NCBI GenBank assembly: GCA_963576735.1
Contig: OY755172.1
Coordinates: 6,386,001 to 6,450,000, forward strand
Source of the DNA: Bedellia somnulentella
Taxonomy: Eukaryota > Arthropoda > Insecta > Lepidoptera > Bedelliidae
Reading direction: 5' to 3'
Length of the DNA stretch: 64,000 bases
In this document: in pieces, positions 57,401 through 62,800 of the stretch
Layout of the letters: each line of letters opens with the position of its first letter
How positions within the stretch are numbered: the stretch's first letter is position 1
Program-made: the position numbers and the translations under genes
Notes under the pieces: generated by a model
Database searches by the model: none
The model's input: only the letters and a program-made list of their open reading frames with translations
What the model was told of the DNA's origin: nothing

Positions 57401-59213
57401 GTCTTTTTAACTTAATTTTTTACCATTCTAATTCACTATACCGCAAATCACCCAATTCAAATACGCACATCTACAGTCCATGCTATGTGTTAGTCGCTAC
57501 ATATCTGTGTCGCTGAACACAGGGTATGATTCCATAGAGGGCGAGGCGGAGGCGGGCGAGGGCGGGGCCAAGGTGTTCGACAACGAATCTGATGAGACCG
57601 CCTACTCTTGGAGCTTCTTCCACGTCATGTTCGCGTTAGCCACGCTGTATGTTATGATGACGCTTACGCATTGGTTCAAGTTAGTATACTTCTTTACTAT
57701 ATGTATAATAAAATGTAGGTGAGTGACGACCGATTTCTGAATTGAGTATTCCAGCTGAGAACAACTTAAGTATCGTTCTGTCGCATTGAAATCTTCACAA
57801 CTGAATGAGACAAAACGATACTTAAGTTGTTCTCAGCTGAAATACTCAATTCAGAAATCGGGCGTGAGTGTCTCTCAAAGCTGATTGTTGTCATTATAAT
57901 AATTTATTTCTTGCCATGAGACCTTTTTAAGAAATTGCTGGGTTGTATTCACTTATTTTCTAAAAGAAGCTAAGGATATTTTAATTTCTAATGCTAGGGA
58001 TTGAAAGCCATGAGTATCGTTAGAGAGTGGGATAGAACAACACTAAATATTTAATAGTTACACATGTTAAAGGACAACTATTCTTTAGCCATTTTTGGCA
58101 GTAAAGAGAAGGTATCTGCAAAATTTATAGAATACCCCAATTTGAAATATTAAGACGGTTCTGTGCTTGGGATGGTAAGTTCAGGGGAGAATCGGACCCT
58201 TTAGATTGGGCTTATTCCGTTTATCCACCCTAAAAAATCCTCCCTAAGGCGGATTCGGAAACGCGTGTCCTTCTATCCACCCTGAACGGGGTGGATATTC
58301 GGAATGCATATAATATGGTTCTTCCGATTTTTTACCCCAAGTACAGTAATTTACAGAAACATACACAACACAAAATGGGTCCAAGGAACATCGTGAACAT
58401 TAAAATACTTAAGATAAACATACCTACTTTCTTACTTACAGTTTGAATAAAAATATCTTAAAGTGCTAATAGACGATCGAACATGTACGGCGCGAACCAG
58501 TGTTCGTGGTACGTGCCGTACCAAAAACGAACGTGTGTAGCGTGGTTCGCCGCACATAATTATTATTAATATTGGTGCGCGCTGGTTCGAAGCGCTTGCG
58601 GTGCACTGTGCGATGGTGCGCGCCGTACATGTTCGATCGTCTGTAGGCTAGAGCGCACCGCACAGTTCGTGGTGCGCGCCGTACATGTTCGATCTTCTAT
58701 TAGCACTTTAAGATATTTTTATTCAAACTGTAAGTAAGAAAGTAGGTATGTTTATCTTAAGTATTTTAATGTTCACGATGTTCCTTGGACCCATTTTGTG
58801 TTGTGTATGTTTCTGTAAATTACTGTACTTGGGGTAAAAAATCGGAAGAACCATATTATATGCATTCCGGATATCCACCCCGTTCAGGGTGGATAGACGG
58901 ACACGCGTTTCCGAATATCCGCCTTAGGGAGGATTTTTTAGGGTGGATAAACGGAATAAGCCTTAGATTGCTGTTGAAGTTATAGTTTTCCCATTTGAAA
59001 AACTAAGCTCTCAGCTCATAACCTAGTTGCCTTTGTGTATGTTCTATGACAAGCCTTATAAATTTTATTTCATATTTCAGTCCGTCATCCCAGCTGTCTC
59101 AGGTGAACGTAGCTTCAATGTGGGTAAAGATAATATCATCGTGGCTCTGCGCGGGACTCTACCTGTGGACCTTGGTAGCTCCGGCTCTCTTCCCCAACAG
59201 GGAGTTCAACTAA
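45464..59213 (+). CDS. Serinc: Serine incorporator (Serinc/TMS1), complete, 11 coding exons
   Basis: Exons are 45464-45499, 47439-47603, 47921-48009, 48094-48189, 48348-48526, 48854-48969, 50809-51024, 53184-53207 (micro-exon), 54011-54146, 57523-57679 and 59081-59213. Their sum of 1347 nt gives 448 aa plus stop, a usual SERINC length. Hallmarks are MGAVLGL at the start, the Cys-rich [22 protein letters not shown], the [10 protein letters not shown] segment, [54 protein letters not shown], and the end FPNREFN. The family is multipass (about ten or eleven membrane helices) and is linked to lipid scrambling and serine-derived lipid synthesis at the plasma membrane and endomembranes. Exons 1-6 are AT-rich and 7-11 GC-rich. 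Introns carry a hAT foldback, MITEs, Helitron-like copies and a tandem exon duplication. It converges with rumi. Confidence 0.95.
45879..47074. mobile_element. hAT-type non-autonomous foldback element with subterminal repeats
   Basis: The 1196-bp element is flanked by 8-bp direct repeats CTCAGCAG at 45871-45878 and 47075-47082. It ends in the inverted repeat TAGGGGTGA / TCACCTCTA, which fits hAT ends. The arms are about 400 bp. Inside each arm are about four units of some 58 bp, each with GGAACAAGCTCGTAACTC, a TATCATATCGAGATAG-type palindrome and AAAGAGATA. The ~470-bp centre has no coding frame. It lies in Serinc intron 1. A transposase must be supplied in trans. Confidence 0.9.
47439..47603 (+). 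CDS. Serinc: Serinc coding exon 2 (Cys-rich motif, first membrane helix)
   Basis: The acceptor is GATGTTCCAG and the donor GTAAGT. The 55 codons include [29 protein letters not shown] and a hydrophobic helix [15 protein letters not shown]. Dense Cys residues near the N-terminus are a family hallmark. Confidence 0.93.
47921..48009 (+). CDS. Serinc: Serinc coding exon 3
   Basis: An 89-nt exon after TTCTTTTAG encodes [20 protein letters not shown] and EAVGYLVVY with a split Arg. The short extracellular or luminal loop keeps its Cys residues and has two N-x-S/T-like positions (NST). Confidence 0.9.
48094..48189 (+). CDS. Serinc: Serinc coding exon 4
   Basis: It encodes [19 protein letters not shown], a membrane helix, then [13 protein letters not shown] with the last Gly split before GTAAGT. 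KSSKDPR-IQNGFW is conserved in SERINCs. Confidence 0.93.
48348..48526 (+). CDS. Serinc: Serinc coding exon 5
   Basis: It encodes [20 protein letters not shown], then [20 protein letters not shown] and [17 protein letters not shown]. There are two membrane helices around a conserved loop; HCWAENWV is a strong family signature. The donor GTAAGT leaves one base for the next codon. Confidence 0.95.
48735..48815 (+). repeat. tRNA-like fragment (D-arm), probable SINE head
   Basis: In the intron before exon 6 the sequence ATAGCTCAATGGGTAGAGCA matches a tRNA D arm with an A-box-like promoter, but the following sequence does not fold into an anticodon or T arm. It is better read as a degraded tRNA-derived SINE head than as a tRNA gene. 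Confidence 0.4.
48854..48969 (+). CDS. Serinc: Serinc coding exon 6
   Basis: The acceptor AATATTTCAG is preferred over the CCAG four bases later because it keeps phase and restores the conserved RYEETESRG. The exon encodes [20 protein letters not shown], then [19 protein letters not shown], and ends in phase 0 before GTGAGT. Confidence 0.93.
49536..49653. mobile_element. Short TTAA-flanked foldback MITE
   Basis: TTAA at 49532-49535 and 49654-49657 flanks a 118-bp palindrome whose arms start ATCTTTTTGTTCATGAAAAC and contain ATGTGGGGATTATTACTAAT. The centre keeps AATAAAGGAAAGAAA, the flank of the tRNA insert of the 44162 element, but not the tRNA part. It is either an eroded or an earlier form. 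Confidence 0.85.
50283..50354 (+). tRNA. tRNA-like unit, probably pseudo-tRNA / SINE head (anticodon position reads GTA)
   Basis: A 72-nt cloverleaf can be drawn: acceptor GACACGG with CTGTGTC, D arm GCTC...GAGC, anticodon stem TCGGG/CCCGA with loop TCGTATA (GTA at 34-36), T arm GCGAG/CCCGC with one A-C mismatch, and discriminator G. Against a working tRNA-Tyr: C instead of T at position 33, no intron, and a body unlike insect tRNA-Tyr. The tRNA 3' half and its TTTTTCTTTCCTTTATTTAT flank recur inside the MITE at 44162, so it is a dispersed repeat. Confidence 0.4.
50692..50755 (+). mobile_element. Helitron-like small element, 3' fragment
   Basis: ACCTAAAGTTTAGCAAAAGC, then ACAGTACGAAGTCTGT and TCAGCTAG match the 3' end of the element at 51049-51312. 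ACAG...CTGT can form a small terminal hairpin before CTAG, as in Helitron ends. Confidence 0.5.
50809..51024 (+). CDS. Serinc: Serinc coding exon 7
   Basis: Phase 0 at both ends, CTTACAG acceptor and GTATGT donor. The 72 codons include [39 protein letters not shown] and [19 protein letters not shown]. Third codon positions are almost all G or C, unlike exons 1-6. Confidence 0.95.
51049..51312 (+). mobile_element. Helitron-like small non-autonomous element
   Basis: It starts CTATTAATATTATAAATGTG, close to the 5' end of the Helitron at 33172, and ends ACAGTACGAAGTCTGTCGGG then TCAGCTA. A minus-strand copy is at 56868-57108 and a 3' piece at 50692. No target-site duplication. It begins only 24 bp after the exon 7 donor site. 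Confidence 0.6.
51437..51780. repeat. Possible mariner-type element fragment
   Basis: CAGGGTGGCTCATTCAAATC resembles ends of some mariner-like elements in moths (from memory), and the sequence after it recalls such insertions. No second inverted repeat and no transposase frame with the catalytic motif were found. Low certainty. Confidence 0.25.
51776..52529. mobile_element. Foldback element with (TTAGG)n in each arm
   Basis: The left end ATATGATAAAAATGGGGATT and the right end, read in reverse complement, are identical, and pairing continues through AATTCCCTAAGGGAGTTGAT, AACAACACGATTTTA and GAGCGAGCGTAGCGCAGCGG. The arms are about 300-350 bp around a ~100-bp centre. The inverted repeat may extend outward (CGCAGG/TTGCAGG). 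The arms hold GTTAGGTTAGGTTAGG (52066-52084) and its complement (52290-52309) and GC-rich blocks such as GGGGGCAGAGCCCCC. There is no coding frame. No direct repeat was found. Confidence 0.75.
52548..52760 (-). repeat. Retroelement 3' end-like repeat (second copy)
   Basis: It shares layout and the end block GGCTCAGCATTAT with 10425-10615: a simple AAAGAAAGAA-type tail, ATACATTTATATTCATT, A-rich body and GGCGGCCGG. The family is unknown. Confidence 0.45.
53184..53207 (+). CDS. Serinc: Serinc coding exon 8: 24-nt micro-exon, probable cassette
   Basis: GCTTACTCAG acceptor, then eight codons GSEAATYW, then GTATGT donor. It begins and ends in phase 0 and the flanking exons also meet in phase 0, so it can be included or skipped without changing frame. 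It lies in the loop between AAAAG and TTFDKQS, where insect SERINCs vary in length. Confidence 0.65.
53208..54010. other. Serinc intron 8
   Basis: An 803-bp AT-rich intron; no repeat or other feature recognised. Confidence 0.6.
54011..54146 (+). CDS. Serinc: Serinc coding exon 9
   Basis: After GTTCAACAG the exon reads [20 protein letters not shown], then [25 protein letters not shown], and ends with one base of a split codon before GTAAAA. It holds a membrane helix and the SSKITMSE loop conserved in insect SERINCs. Confidence 0.93.
54310..54500 (-). pseudogene. Degenerate 3' fragment of the RTE-like LINE
   Basis: GACCATCGATCGCATTTTTG, GTACGATCTTG, TTACATTCATCAACAT, CCACATTGGCTCTATATATC and TTTCACCAATTT follow, in order, the plus-strand sequence of the LINE ORF end at 18290-18520. 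It is a 5'-truncated, heavily mutated copy in the same orientation. Confidence 0.7.
56066..56325 (+). mobile_element. SINE-A copy with target-site duplication
   Basis: Flanked by AAAGCTTT at 56058-56065 and 56326-56333. The 5' end has a tandem 19-bp duplication of GCCGTGTAGTGCCGGCTT. Then follow TTCTACCCACGGGTG, GATGCGGTTGGAGACCCATC, CTTCCAAAAGTGGCTGAGGA, CCCCTTCTAGGG and GCCGTGAGTATATGTATGTA. The complete plus-strand copy is useful for defining the family. Confidence 0.9.
56754..56827 (+). pseudogene. Partial duplicate of Serinc exon 10 start (copy A)
   Basis: The acceptor AACACAG is intact. Then [21 protein letters not shown] and ISS, followed by a TAG. Use of this copy would replace the last ~95 residues (membrane helices) with a few codons. 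Substitutions relative to exon 10 leave the frame open up to the point where similarity ends (at FDN). Confidence 0.7.
56868..57108 (-). mobile_element. Helitron-like small element, second copy
   Basis: Reverse-complement partner of 51049-51312: ACAGACTTCGTACTGT at the left, GCGCTTTTTCCGGT, ACTTGAGGAGCC, and AACTTTCACATTTATAATAT then TAATAG at the right. It interrupts one exon-duplication unit. Confidence 0.6.
57235..57368 (+). pseudogene. Partial duplicate of Serinc exon 10 start (copy B)
   Basis: Intact AACACAG acceptor, then [44 protein letters not shown] and a stop at 57366-57368. It has synonymous-looking changes in the acidic block (GAG to GAA, GCG to GCC). It could serve as an alternative last exon giving a truncated protein, or be spliced over. 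Confidence 0.65.
57523..57679 (+). CDS. Serinc: Serinc coding exon 10 (functional copy)
   Basis: Acceptor AACACAG, donor GTTAGT. It completes Gly and encodes [20 protein letters not shown], then [20 protein letters not shown] and [11 protein letters not shown] with a split codon. Only this copy continues past FDN into the conserved [10 protein letters not shown] block and the membrane helix. Confidence 0.93.
57730..57861. mobile_element. Foldback MITE just downstream of exon 10
   Basis: CCGATTTCTGAATTGAGTAT at the left and its complement ending at 57861 form arms of about 50 bp, including AGCTGAGAACAACTTAAGTA, around a ~30-bp loop. No direct repeat was resolved. It starts some 50 bp after the exon 10 donor, so a strong hairpin forms in the pre-mRNA near that site. 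Confidence 0.8.
58209..58962. mobile_element. 754-bp foldback element with 8-bp target-site duplication
   Basis: TTAGATTG at 58201-58208 and 58963-58970 flanks terminal inverted repeats starting GGCTTATTCCGTTTATCCAC. The arms are about 300 bp and nearly identical; the centre (about 58490-58685) contains GTTCGTGGT/GCGCGCC-type imperfect repeats and GTACATGTTCGATC on both sides. No transposase frame. Eight-base duplications occur in hAT and a few other superfamilies; the ends do not fix the family. Confidence 0.88.
59081..59213 (+). CDS. Serinc: Serinc coding exon 11 and stop
   Basis: CATATTTCAG acceptor. The exon completes Asn, then reads [43 protein letters not shown] and TAA. It is the last membrane helix and the conserved SERINC C-terminus. 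Confidence 0.95.
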
Positions 59214-59355
59214 GCCATACCACCAACATACATACATCTAGTCTCACTATACGGTGTAACTCATATTGTTTTGTTGCGAATTCTTTATATGTTATTGTCT
59301 ATGGTACAGGAGTAGTGATGTAGTTGTCACAATGTTTATCTGATTATACTTAATG

Positions 59356-59361
59356 AATAAA
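59356..59361 (+). terminator. Serinc polyadenylation signal AATAAA
   Basis: AATAAA about 145 bp after the Serinc stop is the first canonical signal and probably ends the transcript. Another candidate lies near 59416. Confidence 0.5.
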
Positions 59362-59448
59362 AAACAATTTCTTGTCTTATTCCTTGTAATGAATTAAGTC
59401 TTAATTAAGTAAGAAAAATAAATGTCTTACAATCAAAATTCGCCTAGT

Positions 59449-59454
59449 TTTATT
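59449..59454 (-). terminator. rumi polyadenylation signal AATAAA (minus strand)
   Basis: On the minus strand AATAAA occurs only about 13 bases beyond the rumi stop, giving a very short 3' UTR. The cleavage site would fall close to the Serinc 3' end, so the two transcripts meet tail to tail. Confidence 0.45.
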
Positions 59455-59466
59455 TGAGATTCATAT

Positions 59467-59886
59467 TCATATCTTAATTAATGATTGATCTTTCTCTACT
59501 TCATATTTAATTAGCTTTGAATAATTCTTGAGCAATTTCCTCCAGTAACATCTGACGTCTTTCTCTGTTAGATTATTCCAAATATGTTGAAATCCCCTGT
59601 CTGCTATTTCTTCAGCCAACTTGTCGTGCTGTTTGAAGAACTCAATCATTTTCTTTAACTCCTCTTGAGTAGACTTAGGATGTAGAGGTATATAATGGAC
59701 CCAAGGTTTCAAAGAGGGATAGAAAAACTCCAACCACTGGTCTCCAACGTGAAACACAAGTGATTTGCAGAGAAAAAGATGCTTGAATCGAAAGCTGGCT
59801 GCGACTCCACGGTAGTTGAATAAGTATTTGTATTGACAGTGGTCTTCAAAAGATACTTCCGACGCAGCTGGTGCATTGAGGGTGTC
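59467..59886 (-). CDS. rumi: rumi last coding exon
   Basis: The acceptor TTATTTCAG is read on the minus strand. The 139 codons start [20 protein letters not shown], then [40 protein letters not shown], and end at TGA (59467-59469). The RG-AAS-RFKHLF stretch is part of the sugar-nucleotide site of CAP10 enzymes. Confidence 0.95.
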   Translation of the reverse strand, partial: DTLNAPAASEVSFEDHCQYKYLFNYRGVAASFRFKHLFLCKSLVFHVGDQWLEFFYPSLKPWVHYIPLHPKSTQEELKKMIEFFKQHDKLAEEIADRGFQHIWNNLTEKDVRCYWRKLLKNYSKLIKYEVEKDQSLIKI

Positions 59887-62800
59887 CTGAAATAAAGATA
59901 TTTCAGAAACATGAAGACAATTTAAATATGTGACGCATTTAGTTCAAACAGGAGATGTACTCAAAAGAGCAGGCGTCCAAAGTATAAAGAATAAAAAGGC
60001 ATGTATAAAAAATAAAAATATGAATGTAAATGAAGCTCTTTGTTATTAATATCTCCCAAAGTTTATTAATTTAAAAAAAACATAAAATAATGTGTACAAG
60101 CACGCATCATTATTATGTAGAAACTAAGATTCAGCAATTTGTTAATGTATATAAACCGCTTTGTTAGTCATTTAAGTTCAGTTCAATACAAGAAATCATA
60201 CCAAACACTTGTCGTTTTATTAACACGGTGTAATCAAGATCGATCTTATCAAGTATCTTGTACAGGACACAAGACCCTGTACATAATGTATTAATAACAC
60301 AAAAAAACAAAATCAAACTTTTTTTTCGTTGCATGAATTTTTTCTACTGTTGTTTACTAATTTGGGTGCGCTGATTTCAAATCTACCCTCGGATTTTTTG
60401 TAGCAGCTCTAGTTAGTGAGATACAGGTACCGTCTCGAATTTACATAAGTAGTCGGTAGTTTCTATCAACAGCGGTGTAACTTAAGTAGTTCCTCTATAA
60501 ATTTCATTATGTCTTCCTCAAGAAGGACGTGTTTAAATAATCCTGATTGTTTTTGTGTTATTTGTGGACAATATATGTTCCAAAAATTTCGTTTAAATGT
60601 GTCGGACTTTGTGAAAAAGGCATACTTCGACTACTTTGGGTTCCCGTTGCCGTCAAACGCTAAACCTTGGATACCAAGTTTGGCATGTAAAAGTTGTGTT
60701 GAATCTTTACGACTGTGGGCAAACAAAAAAAGACCCACTTTTAAGTACAAAGCTCCTATGATTTGGCGTGAACCATCCAACCATCATGACGACTGTTATT
60801 TCTGTGTAACGAAAATCATAGGAATAAACCATAAAAATTGCTCTAAGTGGATATATCCAAACTTAAAATCTGTCATAAGACCAGTCTTGAGTATTAGTGA
60901 CACATCAACACCACAGCAGCCATCTACATCTTCGGAAAATCCATACCAGTGCAGCGGACAAACCGAAAATGACGGCAGTGGTAGCGACAGTGATTTTGAT
61001 TGCTACGGTAGTCCCCGACCACTAAATCAAGATGATCTAAATGACTTGATCAGGGACCTTGGACTCTCTAAAACGGCGTCAGAAATTTTAGCTTCCCGAT
61101 TGAAAGAAAGAAATTTGTTGACCAGAGAAACGAAGATATCGTACTACCGTAACAGGGAAAAGGATTTACTTCCTTTCTTTACCAAAAAAGATAATTTTGT
61201 GGACTGCAATGGGATTAAAAGAGTATAATCCAAATCAGTGGCGGTTGTTCATTGATTCGTCAAAACGAAGTTTGAAATGTGTACTTTTACATAATGGTAA
61301 CAAACTTGGTTCCTTGCCTATTGCTCATTCTACAAAGGCTAAAGAAGAATATCCTACAATATCTTTAGTTCTCGACAAAATCAAGTACAAGGAACATAAC
61401 TGGGTTGTATGTGTTGATTTGAAAATGGTAAATTTTCTCCTGGGCCAACAAAGTGGCTACACAAAATATCCCTGTTTCCTATGCTTATGGGACAGCCGAG
61501 CTAAAGCTGAGCACTGGACAAAAAGAGACTGGCCCTCCAGGGAGGCTTTGGTTCCCGGTAAGCAAAATGTAATTAATGCTCCACTAGTATCCAGAGACCG
61601 AATTATATTGCCTCCTTTGCATATAAAACTGGGGTTGATGAAACAGTTTGTAAAAGGTCTTAACAAAGATGGCGAATGTTTCAAATACATTGTAAAAGTG
61701 TTTCCAAAATTGAGTAGTGAGAAAATCAAAGGTGGTATTTTCGATGGCCCACAAATCAGGAAGTTGATAGATGATAAAAATTTTAACAACTATATGACAG
61801 CTGTCGAGAAATGTGCATGGGAAGAGTTTGTTTGGGTAGTGAGAAATTTTTTGGGCAATAGGAAGTCTGACGGCTACATTCAGCACGTTGAACAGTTGCT
61901 GATACACTTCCAGCGGCTTGGATGCAACATGAGTATTAAGCTTCACTACCTTCACAGCCATCTAGACTATTTTCCTGAAAATCTAGGTGACCTAAGCGAG
62001 GAACAAGGAGAGCGCTTTCACCAGGATATTCGCACTATGGAGGAGAGGTATCAGGGGTACTGGAATGAACATATGATGGCAGATTATTGTTGGAGCATTC
62101 AAAATAGTACTCATAATACATCTCACTCTAGAAAGTCCAAAAAAAGGAAATTTTATTCAGAATAAATATATTTCATAATTTTTTTAAACTTAAACTATGT
62201 GCATTTTCAATGAAAAACCCTGTCACTTCGTAACTCCAAAACTAGAGCTGCTACATAAAAACGGCATATATTTTTGAAATCAGCGTGGAAAAACTGTAAC
62301 TGTAATGTAAAAAAATCTCATGCAACAGACATGCTGTTTTCCAGTGTAATTAATTTGTTTCTGGAATGTACAATGTACATAGCATAAATATATACATACA
62401 TATACTCACGGCTATAAATCCCTAGAAGGTGTTGCCTGGGGAAAAGATGGATAAAAAGGTTATGTACATAGCCTAGTTCATTATTATGTAGATACCATTT
62501 ATGTCTTTGATCTTTGTTACTTTATGGGCCTATTACTATTGACAGCTATCCCAGGACTCATCCTATAATGAACATAGAACAAACTTTAGATGTAGGAACA
62601 AAGGAACTTGGTAGTCATTTTCTGCAATATATTCTGATGGCTACATAGGTATTTGAATTATTACCTTCTCAGATTTCCAAGCTTGATTCTTAGTGTACTG
62701 TGCATCAACTAAATTGGGATGTGATCGGGACAGCAATATCAAGGCATCTCTCTCGTCACTTGTTCTTGATCCTCTGAAAAAAGCTATTGATTTCTTCTTT

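Larger units (their letters stand above)
55950..57480 (+). repeat. Tandem array of ~300-bp units containing the Serinc exon 10 start
   Basis: Units share ATGTTCGGCTTATTT, TTACCATTCTAATTCACTAT, CCGCAAATCACCCA, GTGTTAGTCGCTACATATCT and GTGTCGCTGAACACAGGGTA. At least three partial copies precede the functional exon. One unit is split by SINE-A (56066-56325), another by the Helitron-like copy (56868-57108). This shows the duplications came first. Confidence 0.8.
54147..57522. other. Serinc intron 9
   Basis: A 3.4-kb intron with a LINE 3' fragment (54310-54500), a SINE-A (56066-56325), a Helitron-like copy (56868-57108), and tandem copies of the start of exon 10 (56460-56560, 56754-56827, 57235-57368). 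The part 54501-55950 holds nothing recognisable. Confidence 0.6.
60328..62326 (+). mobile_element. DNA-transposon-like element with long degenerate TIRs and two ORFs, unclassified
   Basis: Inverted repeats of 46 bp (60369-60414 and 62240-62285) share CGCTGATTTCAA at the outer side and GTAGCAGCTCTAGTT at the inner side, and similarity continues outward to GTTGCATGA (60328; complement ending 62326). Between them lie a 239-codon and an overlapping 322-codon frame on the plus strand, opposite to rumi. Target-site duplication was not found. Proteins of this kind recur as multi-copy uncharacterised genes in arthropods (from memory), which together with TIRs supports a mobile element. Confidence 0.75.
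59887..62664. other. rumi intron with a nested TIR element
   Basis: A 2.8-kb intron. Apart from flanks of a few hundred bases it is filled by the TIR element at about 60328-62326 and a short SINE-A at 62384-62461. Confidence 0.7.

Noticed and set aside
61457..61961. Minus-strand frames of 110 and 125 codons inside the TIR element
   Set aside because: They mirror the conserved plus-strand ORF2 and are explained as its shadows.
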